12,308 nt of DNA. Origin: Sandaracinaceae bacterium. Lineage in GTDB: Bacteria; Myxococcota_A; Polyangia; Polyangiales; Sandaracinaceae. The stretch is taken from contig JANWYL010000079.1 in the NCBI GenBank assembly GCA_025056955.1, positions 1-12,308 of the forward strand. The letters are read 5' to 3'. Below the pieces are notes generated by a model. The model saw only the letters and a list, made by a program, of their open reading frames with translations, had not been told where the DNA came from and searched no databases. Position numbers and translations under genes: made by a program. This document shows positions 1 through 7,017 of the stretch, piece after piece; the stretch's first letter is position 1; each line of letters begins with the position of its first letter.

Positions 1-753
1 TTCGATATCGACTTGGGGATTGATTTGAGAGAGGCTTGGAACCACCGCTTGTTGCACCAATTTGATTGTTTCATAGTCACTTTGTCCCAAAAACAGCTTT
101 CTCCCTGCAAGCATTTCCCATAAAACGATTCCAACCGCGAACACGTCGGCTCTGGCATCTACCGGCTCGCCCCGCGCTGCTTCAGGAGATAGATAGCTAA
201 ACTTGCCTTTGATGACACCTGGATCTGTTTTTTCCAATTGAGTTGCTGCTTTTGCGAGCCCGAAATCGGTTATTTTTACTTCACCTCGTTTGGAAATTAG
301 GATATTTGCTGGCGAAATGTCGCGGTGAACAATCCCAAGCTCTCGCCCGTTTTCGTCTTGTAATTCATGCGCAAATGAAAGGCCTTTGCATACTTCTATG
401 ATGATGTAAATCGCTTCCTTTAATGGAATTGTTTTTTTGGCTTTTTGATGTTGTTCAAACATCGTGCGGAGGTTACAGCCATCGACATACTCCATCACGA
501 TGAAATAGGTGTTATCCGCAGAGCCAATATCGAAAACACTCACAATGTTTGCATGTGAAAGGCGGGCGCCGAGCCGGGCTTCATCCAGAAACATCGCGAT
601 GAAGCTTTTGTTTTGAGCAAGGTGGGGAAGGACCCTTTTGATCGCCACTTGCTTGCGGAAACCCTGGACAGAAATGGCTTCGCCTTTAAAAACCTCGGCC
701 ATTCCACCTGCTTCAATGCGCTCTGTCACTCGGTATCGTTGCTGCGCAGCCAT
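1..753 (-). CDS. Ser/Thr protein kinase, Hanks type (N-terminal part, runs off left edge)
   Basis: I translated this from the minus strand; it is open from the ATG at 753 to the window edge, giving 251 residues. It carries nearly all of a eukaryotic-like kinase domain: a glycine-rich loop around A15-G-G-M-A-E-V21, the ATP-binding lysine K39 (VAIKR), a helix-C glutamate E58, the catalytic loop H143-R-D145 with N150 (HRDISPANIL), DFG at 163-165, and SPE (189-191) in place of APE. It should therefore be an active kinase that phosphorylates proteins on Ser/Thr in the cytoplasm. Its regulatory C-terminus, and whether it has a membrane segment or sensor domain, lies outside the window. GGAGAG about 7 bases before the ATG is a fair ribosome-binding site and supports this start. 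It is transcribed divergently from rpe. Base composition is clearly more AT-rich than the central genes (22 of 60 GC at 361-420). Substrate is unknown. Confidence 0.95.
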   Translation of the reverse strand, partial: MAAQQRYRVTERIEAGGMAEVFKGEAISVQGFRKQVAIKRVLPHLAQNKSFIAMFLDEARLGARLSHANIVSVFDIGSADNTYFIVMEYVDGCNLRTMFEQHQKAKKTIPLKEAIYIIIEVCKGLSFAHELQDENGRELGIVHRDISPANILISKRGEVKITDFGLAKAATQLEKTDPGVIKGKFSYLSPEAARGEPVDARADVFAVGIVLWEMLAGRKLFLGQSDYETIKLVQQAVVPSLSQINPQVDIE

Positions 754-838
754 GCGTTGCTCTCCAGGCCACGGTTAAAATCCAACCAAAGCTTAGTGCC
801 TCAAAAAAGCGTAAGTCGAGCTTGGACTTTTGCATTTG
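754..838. other. Divergent intergenic region between kinase and rpe
   Basis: This 85-base gap must hold the start signals of both the kinase (minus) and rpe (plus), unless they lie inside the coding starts. I see the kinase ribosome-binding site at its left edge. I see no convincing -35/-10 pair; TTGGAC at 822-827 followed 17 bases later by TTACTT is a poor match and would place transcription after the first possible rpe starts. No hairpin or operator stands out. Confidence 0.4.
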
Positions 839-1663
839 ATGAGCTTACTTGATTTTATGGATCATCGGCAGCGGCTTCAACAATCAGAGGGCAAGGCGCC
901 TGGCGACGGGGTGCTTTCCACAGTTGGACTTCCTCAAATTCGGATCGCGCCTTCGATTTTGGCGGGAGACTTTGCACGCTTGGCAGAAGAAGTGGAAGCT
1001 GTTGCGGCGGCAGGGGCAGATTGGATTCACGTCGATGTGATGGACGGCCACTTCGTTCCAAATTTGACGGTTGGACCGCCGGTTGTGGCCGCGCTTCGGC
1101 GGGTGTGTGGATTGCCCTTGGATGCGCACCTCATGGTGAGTGAACCAGATCGCTGGATCGATGCCTTTGCAGAGGGAGGAGCCGACATGATCACCGTGCA
1201 TGTTGAGGCCACTTGCCACCTTCATCGGGTGCTCGAGCGCATTCTCAGTCGGGGGAAGCGCGCGGGTGTATCGCTCAACCCAGCGACCAGTGAGGAAGCG
1301 ATCCGGTATGTGTTGCCAATTGTGGATTTGGTTCTCGTCATGACTGTGAATCCTGGCTTCGGAGGGCAGCGCTTCATCTCATCTGTTTTGCCCAAGATCC
1401 GGCGCATCAGGGAATGGATCGATGCGATGGATCGCCACATCGACCTCCAAGTGGATGGGGGCATCGATGCCAAAAGCGCGGCTTTGGTCGCTCAAGCGGG
1501 AGCCAACGTGCTGGTTGCAGGAACCGCAATCTTTGGCCAAGGCCCGCCCTCAACCTCCAAAAACGAGCGATACGCAAAGGCCATTCAGCTTTTGCGCAAG
1601 GCTGCCCATGGGTCTCAGGCCGAAGCATGGGAGGTGGACTTGGGTGAGCAGAACAGAGACTAA
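839..1663 (+). CDS. rpe: Ribulose-phosphate 3-epimerase
   Basis: The enzyme interconverts D-ribulose 5-phosphate and D-xylulose 5-phosphate in the pentose phosphate pathway (cytoplasmic TIM barrel). Numbering from the ATG at 839 (274 residues), the conserved elements are: the first strand IAPSIL (36-41), the metal/catalytic signature HVDVMDGHFVPN with H64 and D66, the second metal histidine in LDAHLMV (H97), VMTVNPGFGGQ (167-177) and VDGGI with the catalytic D206, then the phosphate-binding VLVAGTAIF near the C-terminus. Homologues such as E. coli Rpe start only a few residues before APSIL, so this protein has about 30 extra N-terminal residues, or starts later. Candidates are TTG 830, ATG 839, ATG 857 and GTG 911; none has a clear ribosome-binding site. 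The C-terminal 25 residues are also beyond the usual end. Its stop overlaps the convergent pseudouridine synthase gene by 4 bases. Confidence 0.93.
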   Translation: MSLLDFMDHRQRLQQSEGKAPGDGVLSTVGLPQIRIAPSILAGDFARLAEEVEAVAAAGADWIHVDVMDGHFVPNLTVGPPVVAALRRVCGLPLDAHLMVSEPDRWIDAFAEGGADMITVHVEATCHLHRVLERILSRGKRAGVSLNPATSEEAIRYVLPIVDLVLVMTVNPGFGGQRFISSVLPKIRRIREWIDAMDRHIDLQVDGGIDAKSAALVAQAGANVLVAGTAIFGQGPPSTSKNERYAKAIQLLRKAAHGSQAEAWEVDLGEQNRD

Positions 1664-2445
1664 GGATGGTTTTCACTTTCGAGTAGCGCCTTGCGCATTG
1701 CCTTGAGCTTGGCTCTGAGGAAGGGGTTGAGGTAACGCTTTTTAAGCAAGGCGACTTCTTTTTCGGTCAAAGGCCGGTACTCACCTGCCTTAAGCCCCTC
1801 GATGGTGATGCCTGCAAAACTTTGGCGCACAAGCCTCAACACCTCGTGTCCGACCGCTTCGCCCATCCGGTGGATCTGGCGATTCCTGCCTTCATAGAGG
1901 GTGATGTGAAGCCATGTCGATTTCATGTCGCTTCTCAACACAAAGACTTTTGCAGGTTTGGTGATCTGACCGTCGTCGAGGGTGACACCTTGTCGGAGTC
2001 GTTCGAGTGTTTCTATTGATGGTACACCCCTTACTTTTGCCAAATACACCTTTGGGACATGGCCACGGGGATGGAGGAGGGCGTTTGTCATTTCTCCATC
2101 ATTTGTGAGAAGAAGGGCGCCACTTGTGTGAAAATCAAGCCTCCCTACCGGGTGCACCCGCACACCCAAGCGTTTCACCACCTCCCCAACGCAAGGTCGG
2201 CCTTCTGGATCGTGCATGGTGCAAACCATGCCTTTGGGCTTGTGAAAGAGAAAGTAAGCTGGCTTTTCAACCACAATCCGGCGCCCATCCACCTCGATCC
2301 GATCCCGGTGCGGATCTACCCGTGTTCCAAGCTCAGTGACGATTTGACCATTGACCCGCACCCGGCCAGAAGTGATGAGGATCTCAGCGTTCCGGCGGGA
2401 GGTGACCCCTGCGCGGGCGATGATTTTCTGCAGGCGCTCTTCCAT
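1660..2445 (-). CDS. rluB: 23S rRNA pseudouridine synthase, RluB/RsuA family
   Basis: A 261-residue protein with the standard two-domain layout of the family. An N-terminal S4 RNA-binding domain (about residues 2-60: RLQKIIARAGVTSRRNAE, then GRVRVNGQ) is followed by the RsuA-type catalytic domain. The signature GRLDFHTSGALLLTNDGE (101-118) holds the catalytic aspartate D104; KVYLAKVRG (132-140) and EGRNRQIHRM (185-194) are further family blocks. It isomerises uridine to pseudouridine in rRNA. RluB (23S U2605 in E. coli) fits better than RsuA because of the S4 domain context and the EGRNRQIHRM block, but RluE/F-type specificity cannot be excluded. The C-terminus carries a short lysine/arginine-rich tail (about 235-253). 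It is probably the last gene of a minus-strand operon, 59 bases after the candidate lipoprotein. The ATG at 2445 has only a weak GGA upstream. Confidence 0.93.
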   Translation of the reverse strand: MEERLQKIIARAGVTSRRNAEILITSGRVRVNGQIVTELGTRVDPHRDRIEVDGRRIVVEKPAYFLFHKPKGMVCTMHDPEGRPCVGEVVKRLGVRVHPVGRLDFHTSGALLLTNDGEMTNALLHPRGHVPKVYLAKVRGVPSIETLERLRQGVTLDDGQITKPAKVFVLRSDMKSTWLHITLYEGRNRQIHRMGEAVGHEVLRLVRQSFAGITIEGLKAGEYRPLTEKEVALLKKRYLNPFLRAKLKAMRKALLESENHP

Positions 2446-2504
2446 GCTTTATCCAAAAGTGAGAGGAGAAAGCCTCCCTTTCAAGGAGTTGCGGTCAAAG
2501 CGCT

Positions 2505-2678
2505 TCAATCATTGGTTTCGGTTGAAGCATCTTGAGTGAGCATAGGGAGCGCATCGATGCCGCCGTCGAGCGGACATTCAGGGTGAGGGGGAGTTTGGGC
2601 GCAGAGGTCAAAACGGCGGCGAAGACAGGCAGAGCAACAAAGGAGCAAGAAGAACAAAAAGAACCACCACCGATTCAA
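2505..2678 (-). CDS. Candidate small lipoprotein (57 aa)
   Basis: A short open frame sits between two real minus-strand genes. I prefer the TTG at 2678 because AGGT lies 6 bases before it and the translated product then begins at once with a signal-like stretch: Asn-Arg-Trp-Trp, a run of about nine Phe/Leu residues, then CCSAC. The cysteine at residue 18 with Ser-Ala before it resembles a lipobox, though position -3 is Cys rather than Leu/Val/Ile. The remaining 39 residues are polar (RRRFDLCAQ, then Pro/Cys/Asp-rich) and match no family I know. An ATG at 2732 in the same frame would overlap the upstream gene by 17 bases and put 18 basic residues ahead of the hydrophobic core. It fits co-transcription with the genes either side. 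It could be a chance frame. Confidence 0.42.
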   Translation of the reverse strand: MNRWWFFLFFLLLCCSACLRRRFDLCAQTPPHPECPLDGGIDALPMLTQDASTETND

Positions 2679-2715
2679 GCTTTGACCTAGACCATGAGGC
2701 CTCGCGCGGGTGCCT

Positions 2716-3621
2716 TTATTTTTTGTGGGCATGGTTCAATGCGAAATCTGTACGAGGCGGTGCTTGCCATTGCACGCCATCGCTCAGCCAAAAGATCAAG
2801 CCGCCAGCCAAAAGCAGGGCGCCGCCGGCAATGAGCGGAATGCCCGCACTCAGGTTTTGCTCTTCGCCGCGCAGGCAAATTGTTCGGGCGTGGTTGTAAA
2901 GCTCGCAAGTTGAATCCAAAGACGCCCAAATGCCAAGCCCGAGGGCCGAGGCGCCGAGCGCGACAAGGAGCACAGGGGCAAAGGCATGAGACACAAAACG
3001 CTCCAGGGGATTTGACTGAGGAGAAGGGGAAGGAGAAAGGGTTGGTGGCGGGGAGGAGGATTGATCGGTTAGGAGAGCGGGTGAGCGGGGCAACTGTGAT
3101 GGATCCAACAGCCACAGGCGCTCTTCTTCGTTGATGAGCCTTCGGATGGTGAGGGAGATTTCCGCCTCTGGTGAGGCCTCAGGTGAGATGGTGATTGTTG
3201 CCATCCGGCGTTGATCCTCAGTGCCTTGGGTGAGGGTGTGGAGCGAGAGGGCGAGCTCGACGAGGCGACCATCACGAAACCAAGGGCTCACGCAGATGAG
3301 GCGCACAGCACCCAGCTCATGGGCCAAAGCGAGCGCGTCTTCGAGCCGGTCGGGACGAAGACGGGAGGGAGGAAGCCGAGCCCAAAGCGCTCTTCGGTCA
3401 AACAAAGAGAGCCCTTGCTTGCGCAGCAACCCCTCGAGCATTTCGAGTAGCGCTTCGCTTTCTTGTCGAGACGCGTTGCCACCAAGCTCGAGGAGAAGCG
3501 TGAGAGGGGAGGGGTCTTCGCTTGGTGTTTCCGCCAAAAGGGGCTTGGCATGGAGCCATGGCCAAGTGCACCAAAAAAGAAAAGACCAAAGCCATGGTCT
3601 TCTCGGTGGAAAAACCTGCAT
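2716..3621 (-). CDS. Exported protein of unknown function: TolB-N/CsgG-like domain, PSP linker, two C-terminal TM segments
   Basis: No function is assigned. The reading frame stays open far upstream (to 4125), but that part runs antisense through the acyl-CoA dehydrogenase gene. I therefore start at the ATG at 3621, which gives 301 residues and puts a signal-peptide-like segment first: basic PPRRP, then a Trp/Leu/Phe core at 10-23, possible cleavage near HA-K or LLA-E. In-frame ATGs at 3663 and 3675 are alternatives; none has a good ribosome-binding site. Residues about 38-165 look like a small alpha/beta domain. The pattern LGAVRLICVSPWFRDGRLVEL (104-124) recalls the 'LGA..v..G.....g.l.l...l.d' strands of CsgG/FlgO/TolB-N-type envelope domains, a weak similarity only. 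A Ser/Pro linker (186-204) leads to two hydrophobic segments (212-234, 258-279) joined by a loop with two Cys (239, 249). Probably first gene of the rluB operon, divergent from the dehydrogenase. Confidence 0.75.
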   Translation of the reverse strand: MQVFPPRRPWLWSFLFWCTWPWLHAKPLLAETPSEDPSPLTLLLELGGNASRQESEALLEMLEGLLRKQGLSLFDRRALWARLPPSRLRPDRLEDALALAHELGAVRLICVSPWFRDGRLVELALSLHTLTQGTEDQRRMATITISPEASPEAEISLTIRRLINEEERLWLLDPSQLPRSPALLTDQSSSPPPTLSPSPSPQSNPLERFVSHAFAPVLLVALGASALGLGIWASLDSTCELYNHARTICLRGEEQNLSAGIPLIAGGALLLAGGLIFWLSDGVQWQAPPRTDFALNHAHKK

Positions 3622-3684
3622 AGGATTGGGATTGCGCAGCAAAATGGAATCAGACAGGGTCATTTTCAAAACCATGGAGGTGGC
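3622..3684. promoter_or_regulatory. Divergent control region and acyl-CoA dehydrogenase ribosome-binding site
   Basis: This 63-base gap separates the start of the exported unknown protein (minus) from that of the acyl-CoA dehydrogenase (plus). GGAGG at 3676-3680, four bases before the ATG at 3685, is a strong ribosome-binding site and decides the dehydrogenase start. I find no clear promoter hexamers or inverted repeat. Promoters for the two genes presumably sit here or just inside the opposing coding starts. Confidence 0.6.
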
Positions 3685-4833
3685 ATGAAAACCTCGGACG
3701 AGCTCTTTCATCCCACAGAAGAACACAGGCTTTTGCGCCAGGCTGTTATCGACTTTGCCCGCAAAGAAGTTGAGCCTCAAGCAGCCGAGTTCGATCGGAG
3801 GGGTGTGTTGAATGTTCCCCTCTTTCGCAAGCTCGGTGAACTGGGGTGGCTTGGAATCACCATTCCGGTTGAGGATGGTGGTGCAGGCATGGATGCGGTT
3901 GCTTCTGTGATCATTCACCATGAGCTTGCAAAGTACGATCCCGGCTTTGCCCTTGCATACCTTGCTCACTCCATTCTTTTTGTGCACAACTTTTACCATT
4001 GTTCCACCCCAGAGCAACGAAAGCGCTACCTTCCAAAGACCCTGAGCGGTGAGTGGATTGCTGGAATGGGAATGACTGAACCAAATGCTGGGACGGATGT
4101 ACTGGCCATGCAAACAACGGCGCACAAGGAGGGTGATTACTGGGTTCTAAGGGGGAGTAAAACCTATATCACCAATGGGTGTGAGGGCTATTGCTTTCTT
4201 GTTTATGCGAAGGTGGATGGCAAAATCACCGCTTTTGTTGTGGATCGCAGTTGCCATGGTTTTTCAACTTCTCAACACATCGAAAAGATGGGGATGCGAT
4301 CTTCAACCATGGCAGAGCTGATTTTTGACAACTGCCGCGTTCCAGAATCCAACCTCCTCGGTGAAGTGGGTGGTGGTCTCACCCACATGATGCGCAACTT
4401 GGAGATTGAGAGGGTGACGCTCGCAGCGATCAGTGTTGGGATTGCGGAGCGTTGTGTTGAGATCATGGTGCGTTATGCGAACGAGCGACACACCTTTGGC
4501 AAGCCGATTGCCGAACACGGACAAATCCAGCGCTACATCGCAGAAGCCTACGCAGCCAAAGAAGCAGCCAAGGCATTGGTTTACAGCGTTGCTCATGACA
4601 TCCGACCCGATCGCCGCAACCGGATCGCTTCCGACGCGGCAAAGCTTTTTGCAGCACCAGTTGGAAAAATGTGTGCTGACTATGCGATGCAAGTCATGGG
4701 TGGAGCAGGTTATTGCAGCGAATACCCAGTTGAGCGCTTCTATAGAGATGCAAAGCTTCTTGAAATAGGAGGAGGGACGCTAGAGGCACATCACAAAAAC
4801 ATCACGAAAGACTTATCAAAGGCGTTGAAATAA
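3685..4833 (+). CDS. Acyl-CoA dehydrogenase, isovaleryl-CoA dehydrogenase-like active site
   Basis: A full-length FAD enzyme (382 residues) that oxidises acyl-CoA to 2-enoyl-CoA and passes electrons to electron-transferring flavoprotein. Both family signatures are exact: GMTEPNAGTDVLA (129-141) and QVMGGAGY...E....R...D (336-355). The FAD/acyl region SKTYITNG (158-165) and the dimer region RHTFGKPI (268-275) are also normal. The catalytic base appears to be E242 in LEIERV, the helix-G site used by isovaleryl-CoA dehydrogenase. The usual C-terminal Glu site (short- and medium-chain enzymes) reads Gly in EIGGGTLE (360-367). This points to branched-chain substrates (leucine breakdown or a related pathway), though homologues with this arrangement vary and the substrate stays open. 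The frame continues upstream to 3463, but GGAGG before 3685 and the family's usual length set the start here. It forms an operon with the SDR gene 39 bases downstream. Confidence 0.93.
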   Translation: MKTSDELFHPTEEHRLLRQAVIDFARKEVEPQAAEFDRRGVLNVPLFRKLGELGWLGITIPVEDGGAGMDAVASVIIHHELAKYDPGFALAYLAHSILFVHNFYHCSTPEQRKRYLPKTLSGEWIAGMGMTEPNAGTDVLAMQTTAHKEGDYWVLRGSKTYITNGCEGYCFLVYAKVDGKITAFVVDRSCHGFSTSQHIEKMGMRSSTMAELIFDNCRVPESNLLGEVGGGLTHMMRNLEIERVTLAAISVGIAERCVEIMVRYANERHTFGKPIAEHGQIQRYIAEAYAAKEAAKALVYSVAHDIRPDRRNRIASDAAKLFAAPVGKMCADYAMQVMGGAGYCSEYPVERFYRDAKLLEIGGGTLEAHHKNITKDLSKALK

Positions 4834-4859
4834 TTTTTGCTGGCACAACCTTTTTCCAT

Positions 4860-4872
4860 CCTGAGGGAGGCA
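4860..4872 (+). promoter_or_regulatory. Strong ribosome-binding site setting the SDR start
   Basis: GAGGGAGG stands three bases before the ATG at 4873. It favours this start over the in-frame TTG at 4837, which lies only 3 bases after the dehydrogenase stop and has no purine-rich site. Confidence 0.8.
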
Positions 4873-5928
4873 ATGAGCGAGGTGAAGCCGGGGTTTATGG
4901 GTGATTCGGGTTCCAAAGGAGGTGATTTTCCCGCTTCTTCAAGTGGGATAGAGGAGGCGAATGCGCGGCCTGGGGAGGGGGGTGTGACAGAGAGCGGAGG
5001 GGGAAAACCCCAGGGTGCATTGCTGATTACGGGAATTTGTGGACGCCTTGGAAGACTTGCCGTGCGCATCTTCCATCGCGAGGAGCAGGTGATTGGCATC
5101 GATCGCAGACCATTTGAAGACAAGCCCAAAGACGTGATTCATCACCGCTTTGATTTGCGCCGAAAAAAAACCAGGGATGTGTTCCGCGCTGGGGGCATTC
5201 GGGCGGTGATTCACCTCGGCATCATGCATGACCTCCGCGCAAGCCCAAAAGAGCACCACAGCTGGAACGTGGTGGGCTTTCAACACCTGCTTGAGTACAT
5301 TGCGCTTTATAAGGTGTCCAAGCTTGTGGTGCTTTCGAGTGCGAATGTGTACGGGCCGAGTCCAGAAAATTCTCAGTTTTTAACAGAAGATGCGCCTCTT
5401 CTTGGCGCGCAGCATTTTTCGGAGATCCGCGATCTCATCGAAATGGATCAGCTGGCCCAGAACTTTTTGTGGAAACAGCCAGAAGTGGAGACGGTTATCC
5501 TCAGGCCATGCCACATTTTGGGCAGTGTGCGGAATGCTCCTTCGAACTACTTGCGCTTGAAGCGTCCCCTTCGCGCGCTTGGCTTCGATCCCATGGTGCA
5601 GGTGATTCATGAAAGGGATGTGATCGAGGCCATTCGCCTGTCCTTGCGCCCTGGAATTCGGGGTGTGTTCAACTTGAGGGGGCCAGGTGAAGTGCCTCTG
5701 GGTTTCATTTTCCGTGTGCTTCAGCGAAAGCCGATTTCCATTCCATCGACGTTGCTTGAGTGGGGGCTTCACAGGGCCTTCAAGTGGCGGCTCACCTCTT
5801 TTCCAGCTCCTGAGGTGGATCACGTTCGCTACGTCTGCATGGTTGATGACAGCCGAGCGAGAAAGATCCTCGGCTTTCAGCCGAAGTACTCAATCGAAGA
5901 AACCATTTGTGCGGTGCTGGAGGATTGA
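4873..5928 (+). CDS. Atypical extended SDR / NAD-dependent epimerase-dehydratase family protein
   Basis: A 351-residue protein of the sugar-epimerase type (extended SDR). After about 47 Gly/Ser/Glu-rich residues that look disordered comes the Rossmann fold: ALLITGICGRLG with TGxxGxxG at 53-60, an acidic residue after strand 2 (GIDRR, D77), AVIHLGIMHD (111-120), VVLSSANVYGPS (152-163) and the C-terminal NLRGPGEV and LGFQPKYSIEETI blocks (268-274, 333-345). The usual catalytic YxxxK is replaced: at the expected place the sequence reads F182-S-E-I-R186, so Tyr is Phe and Lys is Arg. It probably binds NAD(H), but classical sugar epimerase chemistry is doubtful. Transcribed with the acyl-CoA dehydrogenase, so a role on an acyl-CoA or related lipid substrate is possible but not shown. 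Its stop is one base from the convergent MerR-TPR gene. Confidence 0.85.
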   Translation: MSEVKPGFMGDSGSKGGDFPASSSGIEEANARPGEGGVTESGGGKPQGALLITGICGRLGRLAVRIFHREEQVIGIDRRPFEDKPKDVIHHRFDLRRKKTRDVFRAGGIRAVIHLGIMHDLRASPKEHHSWNVVGFQHLLEYIALYKVSKLVVLSSANVYGPSPENSQFLTEDAPLLGAQHFSEIRDLIEMDQLAQNFLWKQPEVETVILRPCHILGSVRNAPSNYLRLKRPLRALGFDPMVQVIHERDVIEAIRLSLRPGIRGVFNLRGPGEVPLGFIFRVLQRKPISIPSTLLEWGLHRAFKWRLTSFPAPEVDHVRYVCMVDDSRARKILGFQPKYSIEETICAVLED

Positions 5929-5929
5929 C

Positions 5930-6952
5930 TCACTTTTTTGATTCGAGGTGCGCAAGGTGGCGCCTTGCCACTTCTGCCCAATTGCCTTGGGGATTGAGTT
6001 CGAGATAGGCGCGCCACTCTCGGCTGGCTTCTTCGTAGGCCCCAAGCATTTCGAGGCTTAAGGCAAGATTGAAACGTGCATCAGCAAAAGATGGGTCTGA
6101 TGCGAGCGCAGCCCGAAAATACGCGCAAGCGCTTTCGTGATCCCCTTCTTCAGCAGCGATAAAGCCAAGGTTGTGCAGTGCCTCAGGCTGGCCTGGATCC
6201 ACCGCAAGCGCCTTATGATAGAGGGCGATCGCTTCATCGACGGCCCCCCGCCGAAAACGCAAATTCCCAAGGTTGGTATAGGCGTGAGCAAAGCGTGGGT
6301 CAATTTCGATTGCTCGGCGGTAGGCTGCTTCGGCCTGATCGCAGGTGAGCGGATCGTCATCGAGACGCGCCCCTTCAAGATAGGCTTCGTAGGCCAATCG
6401 ACGGCGTTCAGCAGGGTCATCAGGTGGCAGGAGGGGCTCCAGCGAAAAGTCCAAAAGGAGCTGCCCGCTTTGCGGCTCCCAACGCCTTCGCTCATTCCAG
6501 ACAACGAGCCGATCGCCCTCCGATTCGATGCGGAGTTCCGCAAGGGGGCGCAAAAGGCCTGGAATTTTCGTGCGCAGGGCTTCGACAGCAAGCCTCATTT
6601 GCCGAAAAGGCACGCCGGATTCGAGCAATAACCATGCCCGCCGAATGCTCAGAAGGTCTTGGAAAGAATAGTACGACTTCCCCTCGATGGTGAGGGAGGG
6701 AGGGATCAAACCAATCCGCGCCCAGTAACGCAATCGGCGCTTTGAGATCCGAGTCAGGCGAGAGACCTCGTCGATGTCGAAGCGATCGAGAAGGGGGGAG
6801 TTCTCCGAGCAAACCTTTTCCCCTCTCTTTTCGGGCTCTTGAGAAGCAAACTCACTCTCATCCTCCCAAGAACCAGAACCCCTTTCTTTTGTGCGTTGGG
6901 CGAAATCGACGAGAATCACGTTGGGCGGGAGCTGGTTTTTAGAAGAACTCAC
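5930..6952 (-). CDS. MerR-family DNA-binding protein with C-terminal TPR repeats
   Basis: A 340-residue fusion. Residues 1-55 are polar and probably disordered. Residues 57-127 are a MerR-type winged helix: FDIDEVSRLTRISKRRLRYW (58-77), then GLIPPS, YYSFQDL and a GVPFRQMRLAVEAL helix. Residues about 186-321 hold four TPR units (AEAAYRRAIEIDPRFAHAYTN at 207-227 is the clearest, each with the YxxALxxDP-like ending). The normal MerR dimerisation coiled coil and effector domain are absent. It probably binds DNA and contacts another protein through the TPRs; the target is unknown. The start is GTG at 6952, with AAGGG only 2 bases before it, which is closer than usual. The frame stays open another 80 bases upstream but offers no start codon. 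Downstream it abuts the SDR gene. Confidence 0.88.
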   Translation of the reverse strand: MSSSKNQLPPNVILVDFAQRTKERGSGSWEDESEFASQEPEKRGEKVCSENSPLLDRFDIDEVSRLTRISKRRLRYWARIGLIPPSLTIEGKSYYSFQDLLSIRRAWLLLESGVPFRQMRLAVEALRTKIPGLLRPLAELRIESEGDRLVVWNERRRWEPQSGQLLLDFSLEPLLPPDDPAERRRLAYEAYLEGARLDDDPLTCDQAEAAYRRAIEIDPRFAHAYTNLGNLRFRRGAVDEAIALYHKALAVDPGQPEALHNLGFIAAEEGDHESACAYFRAALASDPSFADARFNLALSLEMLGAYEEASREWRAYLELNPQGNWAEVARRHLAHLESKK

Positions 6953-7017
6953 TGCCCTTGATCGTGGCTGAAGGAGCTCGTCAAGGTCAAAATCAAGGCA
7001 ATTCTTGGTATGGCTTT
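6953..7017. promoter_or_regulatory. Gap upstream of the MerR-TPR gene with TCAA-type direct repeats
   Basis: These 65 bases lie between the MerR-TPR start and the candidate small membrane ORF. They contain TCAAGG-TCAAAA-TCAAGG at 6981-6998, three TCAA units exactly six bases apart. This could be an operator, but MerR proteins normally use inverted repeats within a long promoter spacer, which I do not see. No convincing -35/-10 pair is visible in either direction. Confidence 0.3.

Noticed and set aside
2059..2535. 158-codon plus-strand frame
   Set aside because: Antisense to the pseudouridine synthase, whose catalytic motifs are unambiguous.
3463..3684. Upstream extension of the acyl-CoA dehydrogenase
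   Set aside because: The 74 added residues are Lys/Arg-rich with no family match and lie antisense to the start of the exported protein; GGAGG before 3685 gives the start.
3622..4125. Minus-strand frame extended to 4125, adding 168 residues to the exported protein
   Set aside because: The extra part lies antisense inside the well-conserved acyl-CoA dehydrogenase gene and would bury the signal peptide in the middle.
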